64,000 nt of DNA from Streptomyces coelicoflavus. GTDB taxonomy: Bacteria > Actinomycetota > Actinomycetes > Streptomycetales > Streptomycetaceae. Numbering within the stretch: position 1 is the first letter of the stretch; each line of letters starts with the position of its first letter. The stretch lies in the NCBI RefSeq assembly GCF_003112555.1, contig NZ_BEWB01000002.1, positions 124,001-188,000 of the forward strand, read 5' to 3'. Below, piece after piece: positions 41,559 through 49,559 of this stretch. The notes beneath the pieces were generated by a model, which saw nothing but the letters and a program-made list of their open reading frames with translations, had not been told where the DNA came from and did not search any database. Position numbers and translations under genes: made by a program.

Positions 41559-41583
41559 GAACATGACAGAACCTGTCGTGTTC
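41559..41583. promoter_or_regulatory. Operator between VOC gene and WYL regulator
   Basis: GAACATGACAG-AAC-CTGTCGTGTTC has 11-base arms with one mismatch. It lies 19 bases before the regulator start and 57 bases before the VOC start, a natural place for autoregulation and shared control. Confidence 0.78.
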
Positions 41584-41601
41584 CGGTGAGGGAGCTGTCG
41601 C

Positions 41602-42627
41602 ATGAGTCGGCCGCAGCGGTTGATCGAGCTTCTCGCGGCCCTCCAGGCGCGGCCCCGGACCACCGCCGAGGCGCTGGCCGAAGAGCTGGGGGTGTCCACG
41701 CGGACCGTCCTGCGCGATGTGCGGGCGCTCGTCGACGCAGGGATTCCCGTCTTCACCGAGCGGGGCAAGTACGGCGGCATCAGCCTGCTGCCCGGTGACC
41801 AGGCCGACCTGTCGAAGCTGACGACCGGGGAGGCGGACCTGCTGCGGGCGGTCGGGCTCGACCTCGAACGGGCCCGTCAGCTCGGCGGTGAGGCGGCCGC
41901 CCGCTCGGCGCTGCGCAAGCTCACGTCGTGCAGGCAGCCGCCGCCCGCCCGGGACGAGCTGCCGCTCGCGCTGACGGACGTGATCGCGATCGACAACCGG
42001 CCCTGGTTCGAGGACGACGTACCCCTGCCCGACGTCGCGGGGCTGGTGCGGGACGTGCGTACGGGGAGGCGGCTGCGGATCGTCTACCGGAGGAGCGGGG
42101 CCGCGTCCGCGCGGGAGTTGGTGGTCGATCCCTACGGGCTCGTGCAGCGGGGCGGGCGTTGGTATCTCGTGGCCGACCGGGACGGCGAGCCCCGCCTGTT
42201 CGCGCTCGCCCGGCTCCAGCGGTGGGCCGTGCTCGACGACGGGCGTCGGCTACGGGACGGTGCCGACCTCGCCGGTACGGCACGCGAGTTGGGTGACGCG
42301 TTGGAGCGCAGGGAGCACGTGACGGTCACGGCGCGTGTCGACGCCGCCAGCCTCGACATCGCCCGCCGGATCCTGGGCGCCCGGCTCAGGGCGGCGAGCG
42401 ACCAGGGGGACGACGGGCGGGTCGAGATCACCGTGGCGTACGACCAGGTCGACGGCGTACGGCAGTTGCTCCAGTTCGGCGAGCACATCGAGGTCGTTGC
42501 ACCGGAGGCCGCCCGGCGGCTGGTGGAGCGGCTCGCGGTCGGGATCGCCCGTGCGCACGCTTCCGGCCTCGATGCCGGGAGACCGGTCCAGGACGCGGGC
42601 CAGGGGCGCGGGGCTTCGAGACCGTAA
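41602..42627 (+). CDS. YafY-type HTH-WYL transcriptional regulator
   Basis: 341 residues. An N-terminal HTH_11 (TAEALAEELGVSTRTVLRDVRAL) is followed by a WYL domain (about 140-220, YRRSGAASARELVVDPYGLVQRGGRWYLVA) and a C-terminal WCX-like part. WYL domains sense small ligands or nucleic acids. The strong inverted repeat just upstream implies that it controls its own gene and the divergent VOC gene. Confidence 0.9.
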   Translation: MSRPQRLIELLAALQARPRTTAEALAEELGVSTRTVLRDVRALVDAGIPVFTERGKYGGISLLPGDQADLSKLTTGEADLLRAVGLDLERARQLGGEAAARSALRKLTSCRQPPPARDELPLALTDVIAIDNRPWFEDDVPLPDVAGLVRDVRTGRRLRIVYRRSGAASARELVVDPYGLVQRGGRWYLVADRDGEPRLFALARLQRWAVLDDGRRLRDGADLAGTARELGDALERREHVTVTARVDAASLDIARRILGARLRAASDQGDDGRVEITVAYDQVDGVRQLLQFGEHIEVVAPEAARRLVERLAVGIARAHASGLDAGRPVQDAGQGRGASRP

Positions 42628-42689
42628 GATCATCGTATGCGAGGCGGTGTCCTGGTTCCGTGCTCGGTCATCCGTCGGAGAGGGACATC

Positions 42690-43487
42690 GTGCGTCGTCT
42701 GTTGTGTCTGACCGCTGCCGCCGTGCTGCTGTGCGTCGGCTGCTCCGGACGCGGGGGCGGGGACGACGGCAAGCCAGCCGCGGCCTCGCCCGCCGTCGAG
42801 CACGGCTCCGCGGTACGGGCGGCCGTCACCGAACTCGGCAGGGGGACGGCCCGTTTCCACCAGGAGATCGTGCTGGAGGGCGACGGCGAGGAGTACCCGA
42901 TGACCGTCTCCGGCGACTTCGACTTCGCCCGCGATCGCGGGAACGTGGCGGTCGACCTTCCGGGCGGCGGCATCAGCCACGTGGACGAGGTCTTCTCCGA
43001 CGGACACGTCTACGTCAGCGGCCTCAACGGGGTCGGCGAGGACATGTGGGGACTCGTGTCCCGGGACGCGGCGGAGGCCCACTACGTGCTCCGGGCCCCG
43101 GTCAACGACCCCGAGCACGCGCTCCGGCAGATCTCCGAGATGCGCCAGGTGCGTCGCGAGGGTGAGGAGACCGTCGACGGCGTACGGGCCGTGCACTACC
43201 GCGGCATGCTCGACCACGACACCCTCACCCTGCGGATGGCGAAGGACGTGCGGGAAAAGGTGGACGACACCCGCGACCTCCTGGGCTCCGACATCCCCGT
43301 GTTCGCCGACGCGTGGGTCGACGGCCGCGGCCGGCTCGTGCGGACCCGCATGGAGTTCAACCTGGCCGGCGCCGGGGTGACGGTGACCACGGTGCTGTCG
43401 GACCTGGGCGAGCCGGTCCGGGTGACGGTTCCGGCGGCCGAGGAGACCGTCATGGCCACCGAGGTCACCGGCATCCTGATGGGCTGA
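42690..43487 (+). CDS. LppX/LprG-like secreted lipoprotein
   Basis: 265 residues. The lipobox is LLCVGC (Cys about residue 18). The mature protein has a half-barrel fold like LppX/LprAFG: TELGRGTARFHQEIVLEGDG, a long beta-sheet region, and a late MEFNLAGAGVTVTTVLSDLGEPV. GGAGAGGG precedes the GTG at 42690. These proteins carry lipids or lipoglycans in actinobacteria. The fold assignment is from motif impression and should be checked. Confidence 0.75.
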   Translation: MRRLLCLTAAAVLLCVGCSGRGGGDDGKPAAASPAVEHGSAVRAAVTELGRGTARFHQEIVLEGDGEEYPMTVSGDFDFARDRGNVAVDLPGGGISHVDEVFSDGHVYVSGLNGVGEDMWGLVSRDAAEAHYVLRAPVNDPEHALRQISEMRQVRREGEETVDGVRAVHYRGMLDHDTLTLRMAKDVREKVDDTRDLLGSDIPVFADAWVDGRGRLVRTRMEFNLAGAGVTVTTVLSDLGEPVRVTVPAAEETVMATEVTGILMG

Positions 43488-43529
43488 GACGGCGGCCGTC
43501 AGGGCTCGGCGGCTGCCCCGGCGCACCGG

Positions 43530-44885
43530 TCAGGGCCGCCAGGCCACCCGGTGCTCCGCGAGATGCGCCAGCACCGCGTGGTTGGCCTCCCACCCGTCCG
43601 GGAACTTCACGAGCGTCCCCAACTGGACCGGCTCCGTGGACGGGTAGTCGTCCAGCAGGTCGCCCACGCCCTCCCGGCAGACCACGATGCACGCGTGCCG
43701 GTGCCGGGAGGTGAGGACGCACAGGCGGCCGGTCTCCAGGTGGAAGGCGGTGGCGTCGGGGCGGCCGGAGAGCGGGTGCAGCACGACCGTGACGTCGTAC
43801 TCGCGGCCCTGGAGGCGGTTGGCCGTGTCCACGGTCACGTCGTGCACGCCCAGGCCGGCCAGTGCGGCACGGACCGCCGCCGCCTGGTCGCGGTGCGCGG
43901 TGCCGACGGCGACGCGGTCGGCGGTCAGGGGTGCGGGGTCGGGCGAGCGCTCGGAGGTCGCCCGGCCTTCGCGGTCGAGGAGACGCCGGACCACCGCCGC
44001 CACCGCCCGCACCGCCTCCGGGTCGGTGCGCGGGGTGTGCCGGGCGGGCAGCTCCAGCAGGCCCCAGCCCGCGGCGGCCGCCTCGTCGATCACCCGGTCG
44101 GGGCCCGAGCCGTCCGACGGCACCGAGAAGGCCAGACTCCGGTCGCCGTGGTCCGTGCCGCTGCGGAACGGCGTGTACGGGTAGAAGGCGTCGGAGACCA
44201 GGCGGGACGCCGACGCCGGGAGCCGCCAGGAGACCGGGAGGCGGTGCTGGGGCAGGCCCGGATTGTGGGCGAGGAGGGTGGTCACGGCCGAGGACGACGG
44301 GTCGTAGGCCAGGCCCGCCCACTGCTCGCTGCCCACCGTCGCGAACGGGTCCAGCTGACCGGGGTCGCCCACGAACAGCGCCCGCTCGAAGAGCCCGGCG
44401 ACCGCGAGCAGGGAGTCCGAGCGCATCTGGTACGCCTCGTCGACGATCGCGTGCCGCCACGGCTCGTCCACCTTGACGTGCGCCCACTTCGCCGCCGTCG
44501 ACAGGACGACGGACAGCCCGGCGAGGTCGGCGGCTTTCGCCGACTTGCGGACGTTCTCCAGCCCGTCGAGCGCCTTGTCGTACGGGTCGGCGTCACTGCT
44601 GTGCAGGCGGCCCACCGGGAGGTCCGGGTTCTTCTCGGCCAGACGCAGCACCAGGTCGTCCACCTGGGCATTGGTCTGCGCCACCACCATCAGGGGGCGG
44701 CCCGCGGCGGCCAGCTCCAGGGCCGCCCGCACCACCAGCGTGGACTTCCCGGCGCCGGGCGGGGAGTCGACGACCACGCCGCGCTCGGTGCCGTGCAGGG
44801 TGTCGTGGAGGATCGCCGCGGTGGCGCGGGCCGCCTCCGCGCCCGGGTCGAAGGCGGCGGGTGCGGCGAGGGTCTCGGCGGTCAC
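43530..44885 (-). CDS. SF1 (UPF1/Dna2-like) DNA/RNA helicase-type ATPase
   Basis: 451 residues. Walker A is SPPGAGKST (41-49), Walker B is IVDEAYQM (147-154), motif III is GDPGQLDP (173-180) and motif IV-like SWRLPASASRLV follows. Late motifs are VDTANRLQGREYDV and RLCVLTSRHRHA. It lacks the large 1B/1C insertions of full UPF1/Dna2 helicases. The GTG start overlaps the upstream stop (GTGA). It is the last gene of an operon with a RecB-like nuclease and an unknown protein, and probably forms a split nuclease-helicase with them. Confidence 0.85.
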   Translation of the reverse strand: MTAETLAAPAAFDPGAEAARATAAILHDTLHGTERGVVVDSPPGAGKSTLVVRAALELAAAGRPLMVVAQTNAQVDDLVLRLAEKNPDLPVGRLHSSDADPYDKALDGLENVRKSAKAADLAGLSVVLSTAAKWAHVKVDEPWRHAIVDEAYQMRSDSLLAVAGLFERALFVGDPGQLDPFATVGSEQWAGLAYDPSSSAVTTLLAHNPGLPQHRLPVSWRLPASASRLVSDAFYPYTPFRSGTDHGDRSLAFSVPSDGSGPDRVIDEAAAAGWGLLELPARHTPRTDPEAVRAVAAVVRRLLDREGRATSERSPDPAPLTADRVAVGTAHRDQAAAVRAALAGLGVHDVTVDTANRLQGREYDVTVVLHPLSGRPDATAFHLETGRLCVLTSRHRHACIVVCREGVGDLLDDYPSTEPVQLGTLVKFPDGWEANHAVLAHLAEHRVAWRP

Positions 44886-46501
44886 AGCACGTCCTCCTCG
44901 GTCTGGGCGTCGGCGGCCTCCGGCACCGAGGCCGCCTCACCGGGCGGGCCGCCGTGCGTCCACGGGGTCTGCTCCGGGTCGGGGAGCTTCGCGCCGCCCC
45001 GCGGCTCGTGCTCGAAGAGGGTGAAGCAGACCAGGTCGCCCTTCTCCGGCACCGAACCCGCCTCCGGCTCCTTGCCGCGGCCCATCCTGTCCGTGATCCG
45101 CAGGACCAGAGTGCCGTCCTCCGGGGCGTCGTCCGACGACGCGGCGCCGACGAACTCGGCCGTCTGGGGCTTGCCGCCCAGCGAGCGGTACACCTTCACC
45201 CGCTCGCCCAGGTACGGGCGGTCGTCCGTGCGGACCGTGACCAGCGGGCGCGGACTGGGCCGCTTGCTCTCGCTGTACGCCATCACCACGTCCACGACCT
45301 CGCCCGCGAACGCCTCCCCGGCCAGCCGCCGCCCGGCCATCACCAGCGGATCGTCCAGCGCCTCCTGGGCCTCCAGACGGGCCTGCTCGCGCTCGCGCGT
45401 GGCCAGCTTGTTCGCCGCCGTCACCGCGTCGTCGCGGCGCGGCTGCGGAGGCTCGCCCGCCAGGACGCGGTCGCGGTGGGAGGTGAACGACCAGCGATCG
45501 CGGGTCCAGCGCTCCTCGGCGTGCGCCCCCTCGGGCAGCTCGCGCAGCAGGTCCAGGCCCCGCCACACCGCGTCCCAGGTGGGCCGGGTACGGCTCTCGA
45601 CCAGGGCGCGGATCTCCCGCTCGGCGGCCGTGAGCGCGCCGAGCCGCTCGTCGGCCTCCAGACCGTCCTCGGCGGCGGCCAGCGCGGTGCGGGCGCGGTC
45701 GTAGCGCTCGATGGCGGGGGCGAGCAGCTTGTTGTCGAAGGCCGGATCGGTGGCCGGGCCCGCGGGCGGGCACAGCAGCTGACCGTCGCCGTCGCGGGCC
45801 AGCTCGGCCCGGCGGGCGGCCTCCGCGCCGGTCGCGCCCTCCGCGCCGTCCGGTGCGATCCACGCGAGCAGGGCCCCCAGGTGCTGGTCCTCCAGCGTGG
45901 ACTGCCCGGTCGCCCAGTGCCGGCCCAGCAGGTCGGTCACGGCCAGGAGGAGCGAGGAGCCGGGGACGCGGGCCCGCTCGCCGTAGTGGGTCAGCCACCG
46001 GCCGAGCAGCGGCACCCGGGGCGGTGCGGGGTGCGGGGTCTCCGGGTCCTGCTCCGCCGTACGCCGAAAGCGCATGGACCGGCCGAGCAGCCGTACGAAG
46101 TCGACGCCCGCGCGGCTCGGCACGACCAGCTGGGCGGCGTCCGCGCACAGGTCGACCTCGACCTTGACCCGCTTGCCCGTCTCCGGGTCGGTCTCGGTGC
46201 GCTCGGCGGCCTCGACGCTCTCCGCGTACGCCTCGACGTACGGCAGCACGATGTCCGCCAGCTCGGCCAGGAACGCGAAGCGCAGGTCGCGGTCGCGGGG
46301 CTGCGGCACGGCCAGCAGGTGCGGCGCGTCCCGGTCGGTGCCGACCAGCGCACCGAGCGGCGCCCCGGCCTCACCGGCCGTGGTCAGCGGTACGAAGACC
46401 AGGGGACGGTCGGACAGGTGCCGGTGCCGGACGGTGGCGGCGGGCTGGGCCCGGCCGGTGTGCACGGCCTCCAGCCGGGCGAGCGTGGTGATCAGTGACA
46501 C
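44882..46501 (-). CDS. Unknown protein, 539 aa, between nuclease and helicase
   Basis: I do not recognise a known family. The N-terminal half is mixed (LARLEAVHTGRAQPAATVRHRHLSDRPLVFVPL) and includes helical stretches. The C-terminal 150 residues are beta-rich: PYLGERVKVYRSLGGKPQTAEFVG, LVLRITDRMGRG and GDLVCFTLFEHEPRGG. This resembles the small barrel that accompanies UPF1/Dna2-type helicases. The acidic tail ends AQTEEDVL. Its GTG overlaps the nuclease stop by 10 bases, and its own stop overlaps the helicase. I infer that it bridges the other two proteins. Confidence 0.7.
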   Translation of the reverse strand: MSLITTLARLEAVHTGRAQPAATVRHRHLSDRPLVFVPLTTAGEAGAPLGALVGTDRDAPHLLAVPQPRDRDLRFAFLAELADIVLPYVEAYAESVEAAERTETDPETGKRVKVEVDLCADAAQLVVPSRAGVDFVRLLGRSMRFRRTAEQDPETPHPAPPRVPLLGRWLTHYGERARVPGSSLLLAVTDLLGRHWATGQSTLEDQHLGALLAWIAPDGAEGATGAEAARRAELARDGDGQLLCPPAGPATDPAFDNKLLAPAIERYDRARTALAAAEDGLEADERLGALTAAEREIRALVESRTRPTWDAVWRGLDLLRELPEGAHAEERWTRDRWSFTSHRDRVLAGEPPQPRRDDAVTAANKLATREREQARLEAQEALDDPLVMAGRRLAGEAFAGEVVDVVMAYSESKRPSPRPLVTVRTDDRPYLGERVKVYRSLGGKPQTAEFVGAASSDDAPEDGTLVLRITDRMGRGKEPEAGSVPEKGDLVCFTLFEHEPRGGAKLPDPEQTPWTHGGPPGEAASVPEAADAQTEEDVL

Positions 46502-47718
46502 CCGGTCACCCCGCCTGCCGCCGCGAGTGCCTCCGCGCGCAGCCCGGCCGCCCTGCGCAGCGCGGCCACCGCCGGGTCGTCCGGGTCCCCGGCCTCCCCG
46601 CGGGCCGCGGCCAGGACGTCCTCGACCGTGGAGAGACCGCCCAGCTCCGCCCGCACCGGACGGCCCAGGCAGGTCACGGCGCCGGCCTCGCGGGACCGGG
46701 CGCGGCAGTGGAAGGCCAGCTCGCACGCGGACAGGCACTCGGGCGCGTACGTCGCCGGAACCGCCTCCACCGCCGCCGCGAGCTCCTCGGCCGACTGCTC
46801 GGGGGAGAAGCAGACGCCCTCCGGGAGCGCGTCGGCGATCTCCTCGACACGGGTCAGCCGGGCCAGCTGGCGGCCGGTGACGGCGCGCTGCTTGCGCACG
46901 TCGACGGCGGACGCGGTGGGCAGGTTGGAGAAGTCCTTGGGGCAGACCAGCAGGACGCGGTGGCGCACGCGCGGGGCCGGGTCGAGGCGGGCGGCGACCC
47001 GCTCCAGGGCCAGCACGTACACCGCGGCCTGCCGCGCCGCGGCGCCCACCTTCGCAGGGTCGGCGGAGCCGTCCAGCATGGGGAAGGACTTGATCTCCAC
47101 GACCGTCCAGCTGCCGTCCGGATGCACCACCACGGCGTCCGGCTCCAGGAAGGCGGGCGAACCGGCGACCTCGAGGGCGAGCATCGGATGGTCGAGCAGC
47201 GTCCACGCGCCGGCCGCGCCGGTGGCCTCGCGCAGCGCCAGCGACGTCCGCGCCGCACGCCCCTCGGGGCCGGTCGCGGACAGGTCGGGCAGGTGCACCG
47301 TGGCCTCGGCGGGCGGTTCGGCGCCCCGGTCCAGTCCGTCGTGCACGAGCCGCAGCAGCTCGGCGCCGCCGTCCGCCTTGACCCTGGCCTCGAAGGCGTT
47401 GCCCCGGGTGAAGGCGAACTGCGACTGCCCGAAGACGGACGCGGAACCCAGCGCGCTCGCCAGCGAGCCCTTGTCCACCCCGGCGCCGTCGAGGATCGCC
47501 CGTCGGCGGCACCCCGGATTGGCGGCGAGGGCGGCCAGGGCGCGCGCGTCCAGCGCCTTGGCCGGTACGTCGGGACCGCGCAGCTCAGCGAGCCGGTGCC
47601 GGAGTCTCGTCCCCTGCGTCCGAGGGGGCGGGGTCCGGCTCGGCTCCCGCTCCGAACCGCTGCTCGCGCTGCCGTGGAAATCGCTCACCCGCGGAAGTCT
47701 GGCATCCACCACTGACAT
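46492..47718 (-). CDS. PD-(D/E)XK (RecB/Cas4/Dna2-like) nuclease with iron-sulfur-type cysteines
   Basis: 408 residues. The nuclease core is Asp194 (EPDAVVV), Glu208-Lys210 (VEIKSF) and Gln230-Tyr234 (QAAVY), the RecB-family pattern. Four cysteines fit the iron staple of AddB, Cas4 and Dna2: Cys70 (GCRRRA), then Cys328, Cys332 and Cys338 in ECLSACELAFHC. Cys350 is extra. The first 45 residues are low complexity. The start at 47718 overlaps the PAP2 gene by 134 bases; GTGs at 47712, 47709 and 47688 are alternatives. No cas, addA or recBCD gene is adjacent. Confidence 0.82.
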   Translation of the reverse strand: MSVVDARLPRVSDFHGSASSGSEREPSRTPPPRTQGTRLRHRLAELRGPDVPAKALDARALAALAANPGCRRRAILDGAGVDKGSLASALGSASVFGQSQFAFTRGNAFEARVKADGGAELLRLVHDGLDRGAEPPAEATVHLPDLSATGPEGRAARTSLALREATGAAGAWTLLDHPMLALEVAGSPAFLEPDAVVVHPDGSWTVVEIKSFPMLDGSADPAKVGAAARQAAVYVLALERVAARLDPAPRVRHRVLLVCPKDFSNLPTASAVDVRKQRAVTGRQLARLTRVEEIADALPEGVCFSPEQSAEELAAAVEAVPATYAPECLSACELAFHCRARSREAGAVTCLGRPVRAELGGLSTVEDVLAAARGEAGDPDDPAVAALRRAAGLRAEALAAAGGVTGCH

Positions 47719-48586
47719 TCGCGGAACCCGCGTCGTCGGCGGCCGGGACGGAGCCGGTCGGGGCAGCGGTCGCCGAGTCGGTCGCGGAGCCGGTCGGGGC
47801 CGGTGCGAAGCGGGCCGGGAGCCGGGTCCGCAGCCGCTCCGCGGTCCGCAGCACGAACGGCGTCAGCAGCAGCCCCGCGCCCATCACGGCCACGCCGGCG
47901 ACCGCGTCGAGGAAGTAGTGGTTGGCGGTGCCCATCACCACGATCGTGGTGCCCAGGGGGTAGACGACGGCGGCGACCTTCGCGAGGCGGGTGCCGCCGT
48001 GGCGCCACAGCATCACCCCGCACCACAGCGCCCAGCCCACGTGCAGGCTCGGCATCGCCGCGTACTGGTTGGTCATGCCGCCCATGCCGCGCGGCGCGCT
48101 CGCCGCGCCGCCCCACCAGCCGTACGAGCTGTACTGGGCCATCGTGTCGACGAACCCGTGGCTCGCGTCCAGCAGCCGGGGCGGGCAGGTGGGCAGGAGG
48201 GTGAAGCCGATGAGGCCGATGAACGTGGACGTCATCAGCCAGGTGCGGGCGGCGCGGTAGCGCACCGCGCGGGAGCGGAAGAGCCACACCAGGATCGCGG
48301 GGGTGACCAGGTAGTGCAGCGACGCGTACCAGAAGTCCGCCGGGACGCCGATCCAGGGCTCGCTGGTGAACAGGCGGTTGAGGGGGTGCTCCGCGTTGAG
48401 GAAGAGCGCCTTCTCGATGTCCAGGAGGGCCAGGCCGTGGTCGACGGCATCGGCGACGTCGCCCCGCACGAGCAGGCGCCCGGCGCTGTAACAGGCGTAC
48501 ACGAGGACGATGAGCGGCAGCTCGGTCCACCAGCGCAGCCGAGTGTTCGGGGCCGCCTCGGTGCCCGGTGTCTCGGTGTGCGGCAA
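47585..48586 (-). CDS. PAP2-family membrane phosphatase / phosphotransferase (inositol phosphotransferase-like)
   Basis: About 333 residues with six membrane segments. The active-site set matches PAP2_3/AUR1-type proteins: MPSLHVG (PSxH) and GTANHYFLDAVAG (H...D), without the canonical KxxxxxxRP motif. The C-terminal 70 residues are low complexity. The preferred start is a TTG at 48586 with GGGAGG nine bases upstream; GTGs at 48610 and 48619 are alternatives. The gene end overlaps the nuclease start, so they probably share a transcript. Confidence 0.78.
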   Translation of the reverse strand: MPHTETPGTEAAPNTRLRWWTELPLIVLVYACYSAGRLLVRGDVADAVDHGLALLDIEKALFLNAEHPLNRLFTSEPWIGVPADFWYASLHYLVTPAILVWLFRSRAVRYRAARTWLMTSTFIGLIGFTLLPTCPPRLLDASHGFVDTMAQYSSYGWWGGAASAPRGMGGMTNQYAAMPSLHVGWALWCGVMLWRHGGTRLAKVAAVVYPLGTTIVVMGTANHYFLDAVAGVAVMGAGLLLTPFVLRTAERLRTRLPARFAPAPTGSATDSATAAPTGSVPAADDAGSANVSGGCQTSAGERFPRQREQRFGAGAEPDPAPSDAGDETPAPAR

Positions 48587-48799
48587 TCCGATCGCCCTCC
48601 CCCTTCTCACGCTTCTCACTTCTCGCTCACTCGTACGCCCGGACGGACACGGGCGAGCCACTCTACGGCCTCGCCGGGCTCGCTCCGCGAAGCGCCCTCG
48701 GACCGGATAGACGCGGGCACCGCCCCTCGGGTTGCCCGCACGGACAGTACGGGATGATGGAAAGGTCCCCCCAGACATTTCTCCCGGAAAGGCCTCTTC

Positions 48800-49396
48800 A
48801 TGGCACCGCGCATTCTGCTGGCCCGGCACGGACAGACGGAGTGGTCGCTGTCCGGCAGACACACCGGCAGGACCGACGTGCCGCTCCTGGAGGAGGGCCG
48901 GCGCGGCGCGAAGCTGCTGGGAGAGCGGCTGCACCGGGCGCCGCTGGACGGGCTGGACGGCGTGGAGGTGCGGACCAGTCCGCTGGTGCGCGCGAGCGAG
49001 ACCTGCGAGCTGGCGGGCTTCGGCGAGCGCGCACGCGCGTGGGACACGCTGATGGAGTGGGACTACGGGGCGTACGAGGGCATGACCCCTGACCAGATCC
49101 AGGCCGTGCGGCCCGGCTGGCTGATCTGGCGGGACGGGGTGCCCGAGGGGGAGAGCGTGGCGGATGTCACCGCGCGCGCGGACGAGGTGGTGGCCTGGGC
49201 GCGGGAGGCGGAGCGGGACGTGCTCGTGTTCGCCCACGGGCATGTGCTGCGGGCGATCGGCGCGCGGTGGCTGGGGCTGCCGGTGTCGTTCGGGGCGCGG
49301 ATACGGCTGAATCCGACGTCGCTGTCGGTGCTGGGGTGGGCGTACGGGGAGCCGGCGGTGGAGAGCTGGAACGACGTGGGGCATCTCGTCGGCTGA
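48800..49396 (+). CDS. Histidine phosphatase family protein
   Basis: 198 residues. The RHG catalytic motif is [18 protein letters not shown] near residue 9, and the second histidine is in [11 protein letters not shown] near residue 149. It matches phosphoglycerate-mutase-like phosphatases of broad type. It is divergent from the PAP2 gene (213-bp gap). The substrate is unknown; it may be a sugar phosphate or nucleotide phosphatase. Confidence 0.9.
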   Translation: MAPRILLARHGQTEWSLSGRHTGRTDVPLLEEGRRGAKLLGERLHRAPLDGLDGVEVRTSPLVRASETCELAGFGERARAWDTLMEWDYGAYEGMTPDQIQAVRPGWLIWRDGVPEGESVADVTARADEVVAWAREAERDVLVFAHGHVLRAIGARWLGLPVSFGARIRLNPTSLSVLGWAYGEPAVESWNDVGHLVG

Positions 49397-49559
49397 CGGT
49401 TGGCGGCTGACGGTTGGTGCCCTGCCGGTGCCGGTGCTTGGCGGTGCCCGGCGTTGGGGGCGGGGTGGGGTGCGCGGCCCGGCGTTGCGGGGTGCCTCCC
49501 CCAGTGCCCACCCGTGCCGCCCCGGCGGCACGACTGCCCGCAGCGGCGGCGGAGTGCGG

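Noticed and set aside
46492..47718. Cas4 of a CRISPR system
   Set aside because: No CRISPR array or other cas gene is present; the neighbours are a helicase and an unknown protein.
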